From Juglans regia (taxonomy: Eukaryota; Streptophyta; Magnoliopsida; Fagales; Juglandaceae): a stretch of DNA of 64,000 bases. Below, piece by piece: positions 23,590 through 34,080 of the stretch (position 1 is its first letter; each line of letters opens with the position of its first letter). A program made the position numbers and the translations under genes. The notes beneath the pieces are model-generated. The model was not told where the DNA came from. It was given only the letters and a program-made list of their open reading frames with translations, and did not search any database. The stretch covers positions 32,746,838 through 32,810,837 of the forward strand of contig NC_049901.1 of assembly GCF_001411555.2 (NCBI RefSeq), given 5' to 3'.

Positions 23590-26138
23590 TTGGATCAATT
23601 TTAGTTTGGAATGTAAGAGGTTTAGGTACCTCTAAGAGAAGATTACAAAAAATGCTGTCTAAATATAAGCCAAAATTGATAGTGTTGCTGGAACCTTTTC
23701 AGAGTATGGTTAAAATCCATAGTTTCATGCGGTTATTGAGATTTGATGAGGCGATATCAAATGAGACTGATGGTGGTAAAATCTGGGTGTTTTGGAAAAA
23801 TGAATTGGATGTGCAGGTGGTTCGCATGAGTTCGCAGTTTGTGTCATTATGCATTACCGAAGGAAGTAATCATTTCTTGGGTAATTTTATTTATGCAAAG
23901 TGTAATAGGCTTGAACGACAACTGCTTTGGGAGGAGTTGAATTCGGACAGAATGGGTGTGGAGCCATGTTTGTTTGCTGGGGATTTCAATGTAATTCGGT
24001 CGGATATTGAGAGATGTGGTGGGCGTCCGAGGAATAGAGTTGCAATTGATGAGTTTAATAGATGGATTCATCAGGGTGGGTTGTTGGAAATGAATTCACA
24101 AGGTGGTAAGTTTACATGGTGTAATGGTCAGCAAGGATTATCTAGAGCTTGGGCAAAGCTGGATAGAGTTTTACTTGATGCAAATTTTCTATCTCTTTTT
24201 CCGAATGCTCATTGTTTGTATCTTCCTAGGACTACATCGGACCATTGTCCTATGGTAATAGAATTTTTAAGTGATCCTTTCTCTTATGGTCCACCTCCAT
24301 TTCCTTTTCAGCAAATGTGGGTTGAGCATCCGGATTTTATGACTCTTGTTCAAAAGGTTTGGTCTGAATCGGTTATAGGTTCGGGGCTGTTTAAATTAGC
24401 TATGAAACTTAAAAAACTTAAGGTGGCGTTGCGTGTATGGAACAAGAGTGTATTTGGGAGAACTAATACTCAGATTGCTATTCTTGAAGATAAGATTGAG
24501 AATCTGGAAAATTTGTTGCAGAGAGGTTGGGATGATGATATTGAAAGGGAATTAGTAAGGAGTTCTAATGAGTTGTCTTCTTGGAGGCTTAGGGAGGATA
24601 TTAGATTGGCACAAATGGCTAAAATTAAGTGGAGAATGGATGGTGATAGGAATACAAAATTTTTTCATGTGTGGTTATCTAATAAAAAGCATAGGAAAAT
24701 TCATCAGTTAAGAACCTCGAATGGGTTGGCATTTAATTCTCCGGAAGCAATTCATCTTGGAGCTGTTGATTATTTTTCTGATTTTCTTCAAAGATCTAAT
24801 CCGGTTAGGGAGGTGCCTGATTTATCTAGTTTAATTTCGTCGGTTATTAATGATGAGGATTGTGTCCGGCTTTGTGGGATCCCTTCGTTGGTTGAAGTGA
24901 AAGAGGCTCTATCAACTATTCCTATTAATAGTTCTCCGGGTCCAGATGGTTTTGGCGCGGATTTTTTTATGAGTTGCTGGGAGGTGGTTAAAGTGGACGT
25001 TTTAGAAGCCATTTCAGAATTTTTTCTATCAAAACGCCTTCCGAGATTTTATTCGGCTTCTTATATTGTGCTTATCCCGAAGGTAGATGTACTGTCGGGA
25101 TTTGATAAATTTAGGCCAATTAGCCTTTGTTCAGTTTTCTATAAAATTTGTTCAAAAATTATTGTGAATCGCATGACAGGTTTCCTTCCCAAAATGATTT
25201 CTCTTGAACAAGGTGCGTTTATACCTGGGCGAAGTATTTTTGAGAATATCAGTCTTACCCAGGAAATGGTTCACTCTCTGAAGCGGACGTCACATGGTGG
25301 TAATATTATGATTAAAGTTGATATGGCTAAAGCATATGATCGGGTGGAGTGGCATTTTTTGCTTGAGGTTTTGAGGTGTTTTGGCTTTCCTTCTTCCTTT
25401 TGTGCTCTGATTAGTGCTTGTATTTCGAATGTGTGGTATTCTGTGATGCTTAATGGTATGACGAAAGGTTTCTTTCAAGGGAGGCGGGGTTTGCGCCAAG
25501 GGGATCCTCTCTCGCCTTACCTTTTTATTATTCTTCAAGAAGTGCTTTCTAGACTTTTGAAACAAAGCTTTGATGGGAACAAGATTGGGAAATTTTCCCA
25601 AGCTAGAGGTACTCCTCATATTTCTCATCTTATGTATGCTGATGATATTGTTATTTTTCTGAATGGGGGTAAGAAATCGGTTAAGGAACTGTTGGTGGTT
25701 TTTGAAAAATATGAAAAATGGACAGGTCAGAAAATTAGTAAAGAAAAGACGGCTATATTTTATTCTCCTAAAATTTCGTTAGCAAGAAAGAGAGATCTTA
25801 AAAGGCTGACAGGGTTCTCTGAAGGTTTGTTTCCTTTTAAATACCTTGGGGTTCCGATTGTATTAGGGCGTCTTAAGCATGAGCATCTAGAGGAGATGAT
25901 TAACAAAGTCTGGAATAAAATCAATGGTTGGAAAATGAAATTATTATCTGCGGGTGGGCGCTTAATTTTACTTCGTCATGTGTTGTCTAGTATGGCTTTA
26001 CATATTTTTGCAGTTTTACAGGTTCCTCATTCTATTATTAAAATTTTAAATCGACTTTTGAGCACTTTTTTTTGGGGTGAGATTAATGGTAAAGGAAAAA
26101 AAAGTGGGTGGCTTGGGAGAATATTTGTAAGCCAATAG
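23586..26138 (+). CDS. LINE ORF2 N-terminal part: endonuclease and reverse transcriptase
   Basis: 850 residues. Apurinic-type endonuclease (residues ~1-225): WNVRGLG, a LLEPFQ box, LFAGDFNVIRS and TSDHCPM. Reverse transcriptase (~440-740): INSSPGPDGFGADFF, FRPISLCSVFYKI, EQGAFIPGRSIFENIS, MIKVDMAKAYDRVEW, GLRQGDPLSPYLF and the catalytic LMYADDIVIF. All key catalytic residues appear present. It nicks target DNA and copies the LINE RNA (target-primed reverse transcription). The frame leaves the family reading at an A8 run (26096-26103) and ends at 26138, while homology continues in the +1 frame. Confidence 0.93.
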   Translation: MIGSILVWNVRGLGTSKRRLQKMLSKYKPKLIVLLEPFQSMVKIHSFMRLLRFDEAISNETDGGKIWVFWKNELDVQVVRMSSQFVSLCITEGSNHFLGNFIYAKCNRLERQLLWEELNSDRMGVEPCLFAGDFNVIRSDIERCGGRPRNRVAIDEFNRWIHQGGLLEMNSQGGKFTWCNGQQGLSRAWAKLDRVLLDANFLSLFPNAHCLYLPRTTSDHCPMVIEFLSDPFSYGPPPFPFQQMWVEHPDFMTLVQKVWSESVIGSGLFKLAMKLKKLKVALRVWNKSVFGRTNTQIAILEDKIENLENLLQRGWDDDIERELVRSSNELSSWRLREDIRLAQMAKIKWRMDGDRNTKFFHVWLSNKKHRKIHQLRTSNGLAFNSPEAIHLGAVDYFSDFLQRSNPVREVPDLSSLISSVINDEDCVRLCGIPSLVEVKEALSTIPINSSPGPDGFGADFFMSCWEVVKVDVLEAISEFFLSKRLPRFYSASYIVLIPKVDVLSGFDKFRPISLCSVFYKICSKIIVNRMTGFLPKMISLEQGAFIPGRSIFENISLTQEMVHSLKRTSHGGNIMIKVDMAKAYDRVEWHFLLEVLRCFGFPSSFCALISACISNVWYSVMLNGMTKGFFQGRRGLRQGDPLSPYLFIILQEVLSRLLKQSFDGNKIGKFSQARGTPHISHLMYADDIVIFLNGGKKSVKELLVVFEKYEKWTGQKISKEKTAIFYSPKISLARKRDLKRLTGFSEGLFPFKYLGVPIVLGRLKHEHLEEMINKVWNKINGWKMKLLSAGGRLILLRHVLSSMALHIFAVLQVPHSIIKILNRLLSTFFWGEINGKGKKSGWLGRIFVSQ

Positions 26139-27712
26139 AGGAGGGTGGTCTTGGTTTGCGGAATTTGGGGGATATTCAAAGAGCGTTGCATATGAGGTTT
26201 GCTTGGAATCTTTTGAAAGGAGAATCTTTGTGGGCTAGTTTCTTTAAAGGAAAATATGTGGGTAATTCGAGTTGGTGTCTTATTGATATGAGAAAAGGTA
26301 CGAGGTTTTGGAAAATGATTGTCAAAAGTATTCCGAGTGTTTTTAATAATGCTAAATGGAGAGTTCGAGATGGTAATATTTTATTTTGGTATGATAAATG
26401 GAGAGACGAGGGTCCTCTTATTGATGAGTTACAGATAGTGGGTAATCCGATGTTGCAAGTTAAAGAGTGTAAGTTGTCCAATAGTTGGGATGTGGAGTTT
26501 TTGAGTACGTTAGTTGGTCAGGATAAGGTGGAGAGTATTATTGAGGCTTTGGCTGGGTGTAAGGGAGGATCTGATGTATTGATTTGGATAAAGAATGACA
26601 GTGGGAATTTTTCGACTAAATCCGCTTGGGATTATATTCGGGTTCAAGGATCTAGTATGGAGTGGCATCCTTGGGTATGGCATAAATTACTTCCACTTAA
26701 AGTTTCGGTTTTAGTGTGGAAGGTGTGGTTCATGGCATTAAGTGTTGATGATCGTCTTCGACGCATTGGGATCCAGATAGTTTCTCGTTGTGATTGTTGT
26801 GATGAAGGTAATTATAAAGATCAAGATCATGTGTTACTTACAGGGGAATTTGCATCAGCTATATGGCATTTCTATGGATCTATTTTTGGTATTCCTATTG
26901 GTCGTACTTGGAGGGAGACGGTACAAATTTGGTTTCGAAAGGCATCTTTTCATTCTCAACTGGGAATAATAGTGGGGATTTTACCGTCTATTATTACTTG
27001 GCATCTTTGGACTAGACGTTGTGCTGCGCGTATGGAGGGAAGGTTCCAGTCTATTTTTTCGGTTCGGCTTTCTATTAGTAGATGGATGGGAGTTGTAGTT
27101 CGAGATATGAAAAATGTTAGTAATTGTTCCAGACATGATTTACAGGTTTTACAGTCATTGAATATTCCTGTTTTGATTCCTATTAGAAAGCATTTACAAC
27201 CTGTGGCTTGGCAAAAGCCAGCTCATCGGTGGTTTAAATTGAATACAGATGGGAGTAGTCTGGGTAATCTTGGTTGTTCAGGGGTGGGCGGTATCATTAG
27301 GAATGATCGTGGTCTTTTGGTTTATGCTTTTAATTCTTCTATTGGTATCGGTACAAGTAATAGAGCGGAGTTGTTAGCTGTTCTTCAGGGGCTCAAAGCA
27401 TGTAAGGATTTGAGGATTAATTTTGTGGAAATTGAATTAGATTCGCAAGTGGTGATTTCGTGGTGGCATAGGAGAAGGTGTGGTGTGTGGTATTTAGAAG
27501 ATTTTTGGGAAGATACGTTGGCTCTCATGGATTCTATGGTGTGCGTTGTTCGTCATGTTTATAGAGAAGGAAATAAAGTTGCAGATTGGTTGGCTCGGAG
27601 TGGTGCATTGGGTCTTAATTCAGAGTGGAGATTTGTTAGGGAGGTGCCTAGGGTGCTTCGTGGTTTAATCCGTTTGGATATTTTGGGTTTGCCTTCTTTA
27701 CGTTATCGTTAG
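26108..27712 (+). pseudogene. LINE ORF2 C-terminal part: zf-RVT and RNase H, out of frame
   Basis: This continues ORF2 after the frameshift: AWENICKPIEEGGLGLRNLG is the usual post-RT linker. The zf-RVT region follows (FSTKSAWDYI, WHKLLPLKVSVLVWK, RCDCCDEG), then a RNase H domain with NTDGSSLGNLG, NRAELLAVLQGL, IELDSQVV and REGNKVADWLAR, retaining the D-E-D-D residues. It has no start codon of its own; 26108 is a GTG read by frame only. It would be translated only if the A8 run were one base longer or a ribosome shifted there. It ends at TAG 27710-27712. Confidence 0.9.
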
Positions 27713-27902
27713 TGTCTTATTCTTGTGTAATGTTTGTCCGTTTTAGTAGGTTTGTAATTTTGTTTTGTAATTTTGACATCTGGTAATATTGTTTGTAATA
27801 CTAGGTGTCGGTCTGTAACCACGGTATTCCTCCGCCACAAGTGAGGGTTATTAATAAAATTTGGGACGGGATCACTCATAGACAGGTGGCTTCGGCTCTT
27901 CT

Positions 27903-27917
27903 AAAAAAAAAAAAAAA
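27903..27917 (+). other. Poly(A) tail of the LINE
   Basis: A 15-base A run directly after GGCTTCGGCTCTTCT marks the 3' end of the LINE transcript. An AATAAA lies at 27854-27859 (within TTATTAATAAAATTTG). Confidence 0.85.
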
Positions 27918-28205
27918 TATTCGACTTCTAGTGCTGAAGGCAAGTACTGTGATTACTATGGAAATAAATATGGGCAACTTTTACCCTTTAGTGACCGATT
28001 TCCAAATGTAAAATATCAATTGTCACTAATTAGCGCATATTTGTTCAACAAGTACTTGTTCACCTTTTACCCTTTAGTGACCGATTTCCGCTTTTGGAAA
28101 TCAAGGCATATTTTTTTATATTTAATTTTATCGTTGTCGACAAAAGTTTTGAGCTTCTAATGTCTTTCCCGTAAAGATTTCACATGTCTCGTTGAATTCT
28201 ACACC

Positions 28206-28422
28206 CTTGTTCAATTTTACAAAATATTTTATCTTACCTTGTTTTATTTTATTTAATCATTATAATTTTTTTAAATTCTCACATAAAATAAAATAAATAA
28301 TTCAATTTTTTAAATTTTAAAATAAAAATAATATTAAAAAAATATATTCTAATAATATTTTATTTAATTTTCAACTTTTATTTTCATCCATCTTATCTGT
28401 AAAAACAAACAAACATTTAGAC
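28206..28422 (-). mobile_element. MITE in D1, same family as 2812-3005
   Basis: The ~217-bp insertion is absent from D2, where CTGCACCTTAATAATCG is continuous. The reverse complement shares the order AGATGGATGA, AAAAGTTGAAAATTAAATAAA, TATTATTAGAATATATTTT with the element at 2812-3005. The ends are more decayed. Confidence 0.65.
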
Positions 28423-28896
28423 TAATTCGTGGGCTCACTTTGAACTGCAAGCCACAATAAAGTTGAGAATATGTGCATAACAATGCACGTGTAAAAACTC
28501 ATAGCCCAACACAAACTTCCCATCATCTTTGAACTTTTCTTAAAAAATTGAATCGCAGTGTAGTTGGACAATACATTGTCAACTGTAATACTCAATATCT
28601 TCTCTATATTACACTATTTCAAAACTTCATAAATACACTTACCAACAGTCTCACGTTTGTGATGGGAAACAATATAAAAAAAAGTAATAGTTGTTGTGTT
28701 TAACTTCATATTACGATTAATAATGTACACATAGTGATAGTGAGGTAAACTATATGATCATTATAACTATTAAATAAGAAGAGAAGCATTATAAACCTTA
28801 ATTTCTAGGATTTTTGGAATGTTTTTATAAGTTTAAATTGTGATTGTTGTATGGTAACAGAAACAAGTTTTTTCAAATGAAAACTTATTATTCAAC

Positions 28897-28916
28897 AAAA
28901 AAAAAAAAAAAAAAAA
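28897..28916. repeat. A homopolymer in D1
   Basis: About 20 consecutive A within D1. The equivalent place in D2 carries the MITE at 44068-44236 instead. Confidence 0.9.
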
Positions 28917-29398
28917 TCATTGGAAGAATCCCAAACACAACGAATTAAGGGAGTTCAAGTTCAACAAAAGCCTATTATATAGTATGTTTATTACCATAAA
29001 TAAATAAGAATACTTCATTTGGGCATAAAGGATCAGATCATTCAGATGGACATCAGCAAGTAAAGAAACTAGCCTTACAAGACATATGAAAAGGTTTTTA
29101 GCATTTCAAACTTTGAAAACATAAAACAAGATGTGATTATCAGTGTTCATATACATAAATACATACATATACATATAGATATACATATATATATACATAC
29201 ATATATATATATATATATACATATAGGGAAAAACAAGAAAAAGAAAGAAAGACCAACATGGTTTATATCTAATATCTTTTGAAAGAAAAGACACACGTCA
29301 AAATTATAAATCATAAAAACTTAATATATATATATATATATAATATCTTAACATTTTCCAAATCGGTGGCCCTAAAGACCTCTTTCCACTCTATCTTA

Positions 29399-29595
29399 GG
29401 ACAGGTTTGTGGAGTGAGATGAGAATTTTATGTTTTATTTTAATTTAAAATATTATGATTTAGTATTATTATTGTATTGAGATTTGAAAAAATTAAATTA
29501 TTTATTATATTTTGTATAAAGATTTGAAAAATATATAATGATAAAATGAAATAAAATAAAAATTTTATGTCTCATCCCACCTCCCAAACCTGCCC
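29399..29595. mobile_element. MITE in D1 with ~24-bp TIRs
   Basis: The left end GGACAGGTTTGTGGAGTGAG is an inverted match to the right end (reverse complement GGGCAGGTTTGGGAGGTGGG), both followed inward by ATGAGA and AAATTTTATG-like sequence. It is ~197 bp and absent from D2, where AAATCATCACTTTGGC runs on to the matching flank. Distantly related to the 2812-3005 family. Confidence 0.75.
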
Positions 29596-29696
29596 TTGGT
29601 CATTGAAAAGAAGAACAAATTGCATGTCCTACGCTCAATCAAATCAAGAGCCTCTTGGACTTTCCTGTACATTTTCAACATTAGGTACATTAAATC

Positions 29697-30797
29697 CCGA
29701 TTTGGGCTCCCGTTTTATGTTGCCTGTCTGACGCGGGAAGGCCAACTGGCCTTTCCGTTTTAATTTTTTTTTTTGTCTCTCACATTTCTCCCCTGCCCCG
29801 TGCAATCCCTCCATTTCCCTCCCTCCCCCAGCTCTCTCTCACTTTCTCTCCCCCGCGTCTCCCACTACTGAATCCCTTTGCCAAATCCAAATATTCCATG
29901 GACTAAAACAATCGGAGGCAGATTCTCAGCATTGGTGCTTGCCCGGCCGGGCAAGTCATCTTTGACCCCAGCATTCGTATTAGGCCTAAACAAACATTCA
30001 TTCAGAGCTAGGGAGAGATCATTGGCGACCGCTGAGCTGAATATGTAAAACCCATAGAGTAAATGAACCACCGAACTCACGAATAGCTCCGCTAATTGCA
30101 CCGCAGCTACCACCCATTTGATCATTCTCTTTGTCAAAGAAAAAAAAAAAAACCCACAAAGAAAATAATACAGCGGGGGCAAATAGTTCAAAGCAGAGCC
30201 TTCTTCGAACCCCAAGAAAATGAGAAGTAAAAGAAGGCTCTCAGCTGAAAATGCTTGGGAGAATAAAAAAGCTCTACCTTTAACCGGTCTTAAGACCACA
30301 GAGGTTTCTCGAAGAAGCTTGTTTTTATCGTAAATAAAAGTTTCTTTGCTTTCGACTTTGAAATTGGGTTGTCACTTGTCACGACTTGCACATTGCCAAC
30401 CTCGCAAAGAAACGAAAAAAGTCGCTAAAAATTACTATTCAATCATCCTTTCATTTCATTTTTCATTGGGCAGGGGAGAGAAGTTTTCGGACAAACTGGG
30501 CGGGGAAGTTTTCGGTTGAATTGGATAGGAGACGGAGACGCGGGACAGGGAGATGGAGAAGGAGATAGAGACGTGAGGGAGGGGAGATGGAGATGGAGAG
30601 ACGCGATGGAGATGGAGAATGAAATGCTGTTTCACTGGGCAGGGGGAGAGAGAGTGAGAGAGAGCTGGGTGAGGGAGGGAAATGGAGGGATCGCACGGGG
30701 CAGGAGAAATGTGAGGGAGGAAACAAATAAAAATAAAAAAATAAAACGAGAGAAATGTCAGATGGGCAACATAAAACGGGAGCCCAAATCGGACTCC
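29697..30797. mobile_element. Pack-MULE with long terminal inverted repeats
   Basis: The termini are long inverted repeats: the left arm begins CCGATTTGGGCTCCCGTTTT (from ~29699) and its complement closes the right end (to ~30795). Pairing continues inward with gaps for about 170 bp (CACATTTCTCCCCTGCCCCG and its complement near 30690-30710). The interior carries a host-gene-like exon (29870-30125, minus). Long TIRs plus a captured exon and no transposase define a Pack-MULE. A 9-bp TSD was not found. It sits at the junction between D1 and the start of D2. Confidence 0.72.
29870..30125 (-). pseudogene. Captured exon of an alpha/beta-hydrolase (lipase-like) gene
   Basis: From Met at 30125 the minus strand reads MIKWVVAAVQLAELFVSSVV (hydrophobic N-terminal anchor), then HLLYGFYIFSSAVANDLSLA, later LPPIVLVHGIFGFGKG. 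The last is the HG oxyanion-strand motif of alpha/beta hydrolases, and the whole resembles first exons of a plant lipase-like hydrolase family. The catalytic Ser nucleophile region is absent, so only the start of the gene was taken. The reading frame is open across the captured part and extends upstream to 30299 through TE sequence. Function as a protein is unlikely. Family assignment is from memory of the motif pattern. Confidence 0.65.
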
Positions 30798-30805
30798 CAT
30801 TTCTC

Positions 30806-30844
30806 TTAATTTTATCGTTGTCGACAAAAGTCTTGAGCTTCTAA
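30806..30844 (+). repeat. Left end of duplicated segment D2
   Basis: These 39 bp (TTAATTTTATCGTTGTCGAC to CTTCTAA) repeat the start of D1 at 28122-28160 with one change. D2 resumes at 43389. The interruption is the PIF/Harbinger interval, whose TSD is the final TAA. Confidence 0.8.
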
Positions 30845-30985
30845 GAGCATCAGTAGCGGACTGACAAAAGTTAAATTTTGGCCCAAGTTTAGCCATTTCC
30901 TCCAAAATGTAGTAAAAAGTGAGCTGGGTATATCTACAATGTTTTCGGCCCGAGGTATTTCGGCTGGCCAAATTTGGCCTACTAA

Positions 30986-31160
30986 GGCCTAGTTTGGGTA
31001 TTGAGATTAGATATTCTTAGAATAATCTATTATTATTTATTATTTATTTATTAATTTTATATATGTTTTATTATTATTTATTACTATTCAATATTCTATC
31101 ATTATTTTTTTACTATTGTTCACGGAATACGTCAGAATACATTTCTGCCCAAACACAACC
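30986..31160. mobile_element. ~175-bp MITE-like inverted repeat element
   Basis: The ends GGCCTAGTTTGGGTA and (reverse complement) GGTTGTGTTTGGGCAG are imperfect inverted repeats around an ATT-rich core. No TSD is clear. Probably a hAT-type MITE inserted in the PIF element. Confidence 0.5.
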
Positions 31161-32431
31161 AAATCAGCTAGCTATCTCTTATTTCTGATAAAAATGTTAC
31201 ATTATTTTTGGCACCAAGTGTTTTCTCCCTCGTCTGCTCTCCTGTTGTTATCATTCTCTCATCTCTGTTCAGTGTATTCCATTTCATTTTTTGGGCTGCA
31301 GCAAAGGAGATTTCCACCATTTCCAGATGCTCTCTTTCACTCTGAAAGAAAATAAAATTAAGAAAACGTAGCATTTTTATAAAGTTCTGTTTAAGAAAAC
31401 TTGAAATCATATAAGTTCATAAATGACAAATGGGTGAAATTCCTTCTTTCTCGATCTTTTTCATTTTCTTGTTTTGGTCGTACATATTGCAGGTACGAGT
31501 TTGGTATTTTGCAAATCAGAGCAAATATTTTGTACACATGATTGATTCGTTGTTAGAACCCTTGCGGTTCCTCTTGTGAATTACTGTAATGCTGTGGGAT
31601 CCGTAGGACAAGAATGCTGTTGGATGCACTAAGAACAGATTGCACTACAGCTGTTTGATAAAATGGAAATGAGAAATTCGAATGGCCAAATGACGGAATT
31701 CATTCATGAAATCACGTTGGAACTATTCAAGGTAGTCCCTTCCTCCATTACAATGTACTGCTACCAAAGACTTTACAATTTTCCAATCCCCTCCTCAGGT
31801 CCGTCCCTTGTCTATAACCAGAATCTCTAACAAACTTTCCTAGGCTACAGTGACCCACCTAGTATGACAGACACACGCACCTTTTTGGATTATAAATGCC
31901 AAAACGGTGTGTTTAACAACTGAAAGTAAAAACTTACACATAAAACTGAAACCAATTCTCTAATAAATGAACGCACCATTTTGGCATATGTAAGCCAAAA
32001 CGTTGCGTCTGCGTTTGAATTGCTCTTCATGACGTCGTCCCATTTGATCCCCTTCACTTCAACTTACTTCGTAGCTTCCACTTCACTTCATTTCACTTCT
32101 GCCGATGTTGTCTTCCAATTAACCCTAAAGCTTCTTCTCTTCCTCGACATCATAACATTCGTTTAGAACTTGGACTTCACAGTCGTGACTTTTGATATTT
32201 TAGGGAAATTGTCAATTAAATAAGCTTCATAGTTCCTAGGAAGGAGATAGGTCCTTTCAGGAACAACTTGATCAAGAAAGTATTTGCTTTATGTCAAGTT
32301 ACATTTTGATTGACAGATTAATGTCAATTGACGTGCTGCTCTGTTTATTTTCTAGATAATTTTCTTGTTATTCTCATATGTTGTCCATTATGTACTTATT
32401 TAGGAGTGTTCATCCAGGTTTTGACCCGGGA
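31161..32431. other. Unassigned part of the PIF interval
   Basis: No gene recognised. A small inverted motif (CCAAAACGGTGTGTT near 31900 and its near complement at ~31971-31983) may mark another foldback repeat. At 32409-32431 a CAGGTTTTGACCCGGGAACC phrase belongs to a repeat that resumes at 38354 after the solo LTR. Confidence 0.4.
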
Positions 32432-33025
32432 ACCTGTGTAATACCCAGCTCCTTCTTCTTACGTACGCTTCTCTCTTTCTGACGTATATTTCGTCTTTAT
32501 GATGTAAGCAAATCCCGAAGGCAGAGATTATGTGATCATCTGCCTTTCTCACTAGCGACTGCGAGCCAAGTTATGCGTGTCGAACCATGATGGTGTGTCT
32601 CGAAGATATCGTGTGACTTCTAGGGCACGCCCAGTGTTTTAAATATACTGAAAATATTTATAAGGAGTATTTCCATCATTATTGAATTAAAATTTGATCT
32701 TAAATACGACAATCATAATATTATTGAAGAGTTCCAAAAATATTATAATTGCCGGAAATCATTTTAATATTATTATTAAAATGATTTTAATTATTTAAGA
32801 TATTATGAGATTTAAATTATGTTGAGAACTTTTATTAATTAAATGGTTTAACCCTTTTAAATATGTTAAGTGAGACTTCATCATTTTATAATGATGAAGA
32901 AATATTATTTTATAAACTAAAGTTAGTTTGAAATAATATTTACCTTAATTCTTCTAAGTGCTTTTAATTAAGTTAATGATTTACGCATCTTCAAATCAGT
33001 GTTTTAATTCCTCGTTGTTAGATCG

Positions 33026-34080
33026 TTGTGTAGATCCCCAGACGAAGGGACTAGGTTAAATATCCAGACCCCCTCTCTTTCCCTCTCATTTTCCCGTAAC
33101 CCTCTCTCTCCTCCCTCTCCCCAGCGTACAACGTACGCAGCTTCCCTCCACGCCGAATGGCTTAAGGCCTCAGCCCTGCGCCGCCGTGCACCACCAGCTC
33201 TCACCGCCGGCACCATTGGAGCTCAACCATACCAGCCTCTCTCTCCCACGCTCTCCCTTTCTCCATTTCGGAACTGCATAGCCCGTATGGGCTTAGTGCA
33301 CGTAGCGCTGCCGTGCGCCACCCTCCAACGCCACCACTCCCTCGGCAGCTTCCTCTACCACCGGCCACCACTCCCCAGCGAGCTTGGCCTCTCCCATGCA
33401 GCCACCTTCCCTCTGTCGCACACATGCACGCACAAGGAGACCCACGCACGGTTTCACCGTGCGCGGCCCCTAGCGCTGCCTTGCGCAGCACCTACGACTA
33501 CCTAGCAACACCATGGCTCCTCCCCGAGCTCCTCCACGTGACCCATGGCCAAAAACCCCCTCCTCCACCTCACGGCTTCTCCCTCTCTCACGCACGGGTT
33601 GCACGCCGTGCACCACCATGCACCGCCACCCACGGCTGATGACCGCCACGTCCAGCCTCCTCAGGCCGCCACCAAGCCAACCCAACCTCCCTTGGCCCCG
33701 ATCTGCCACCCACGAAAGCACACTCTCTCTCACTCTCCCACGGCTTCTCCTCCACGGTATGGCCAGATCCGCCTCCGTGAGCCACCGTGGCGCCACCTCG
33801 ACGCCACCACGAGATCCACCGCACCTCCCTTAGTTAAGCCCTAGGTCCAAACCATCACTTTATGTGGTGGGTAACCACTGCACGTGATGGACAGTCACTG
33901 CGTGTGATTGACCGCCACTGTACACGGCTAGATCCGCCGTGTTATACTCTTCACCACCATCACAAGGCCATCACGAGCCTTTCCAAGACCACACCTAGCT
34001 ATCCAAACGCCTAAACAGTCACCGTATGTGGGTAGCCGGCACGTACGATTCTTCCGACATCATCAGCTGTGACGGTCAAT
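33026..34080. other. GC-rich segment of the long LTR
   Basis: This stretch is markedly richer in C and CpG than its surroundings, with CTCTCTCTCC-type pyrimidine tracts at the start and many CCACC/CACGG phrases. Several overlapping frames are open on both strands (Pro/His/Arg-rich, e.g. 33026-33505), which is a composition effect. The Tekay LTR at 58430-59110 has an analogous GC-rich block, so this may be the transcription start/leader part of the LTR. Confidence 0.5.

Larger units (their letters stand above)
22255..27917 (+). mobile_element. Nearly intact plant L1-type LINE
   Basis: ORF1 (22276-23589), ORF2 (23586-27712, one frameshift), a ~190-bp 3' UTR and a terminal A15 run (27903-27917) form a full LINE coding unit. 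ORF1 stop and ORF2 start overlap as ATGA. Domain order is DUF4283-zinc knuckle, then endonuclease-RT-zf-RVT-RNase H. The 5' UTR start and the TSD were not located. It looks the youngest of the three LINEs here: one coding lesion was found in about 5.4 kb. Confidence 0.92.
28122..29696 (+). repeat. Duplicated segment copy D1
   Basis: From TTAATTTTATCGTTGTCGAC onward this matches D2 (30806-30844 joined to 43389-44825) in the same orientation, ending at CAACATTAGGTAC. Shared phrases include CTCAATATCTTCTCTATATT and TCACGTTTGTGATGGGAAAC. Two MITEs (28206-28422 and 29399-29595) are present only in D1. There is no recognisable gene. A promoter-like GATGGGAAAC...TATAAAA occurs in both copies, so this may be the flank of a duplicated gene or an unrecognised repeat. 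Confidence 0.8.

Noticed and set aside
26096..26103. Programmed frameshift in LINE ORF2
   Set aside because: Plant L1 ORF2 is normally one frame; a homopolymer deletion or sequence error is more likely, so I report it as a lesion.
33026..33844. Cluster of 80-160-residue open frames on both strands
   Set aside because: GC-rich LTR segment; many overlapping frames are open at once, compositions are Pro/His/Arg-rich, and there are no domains.
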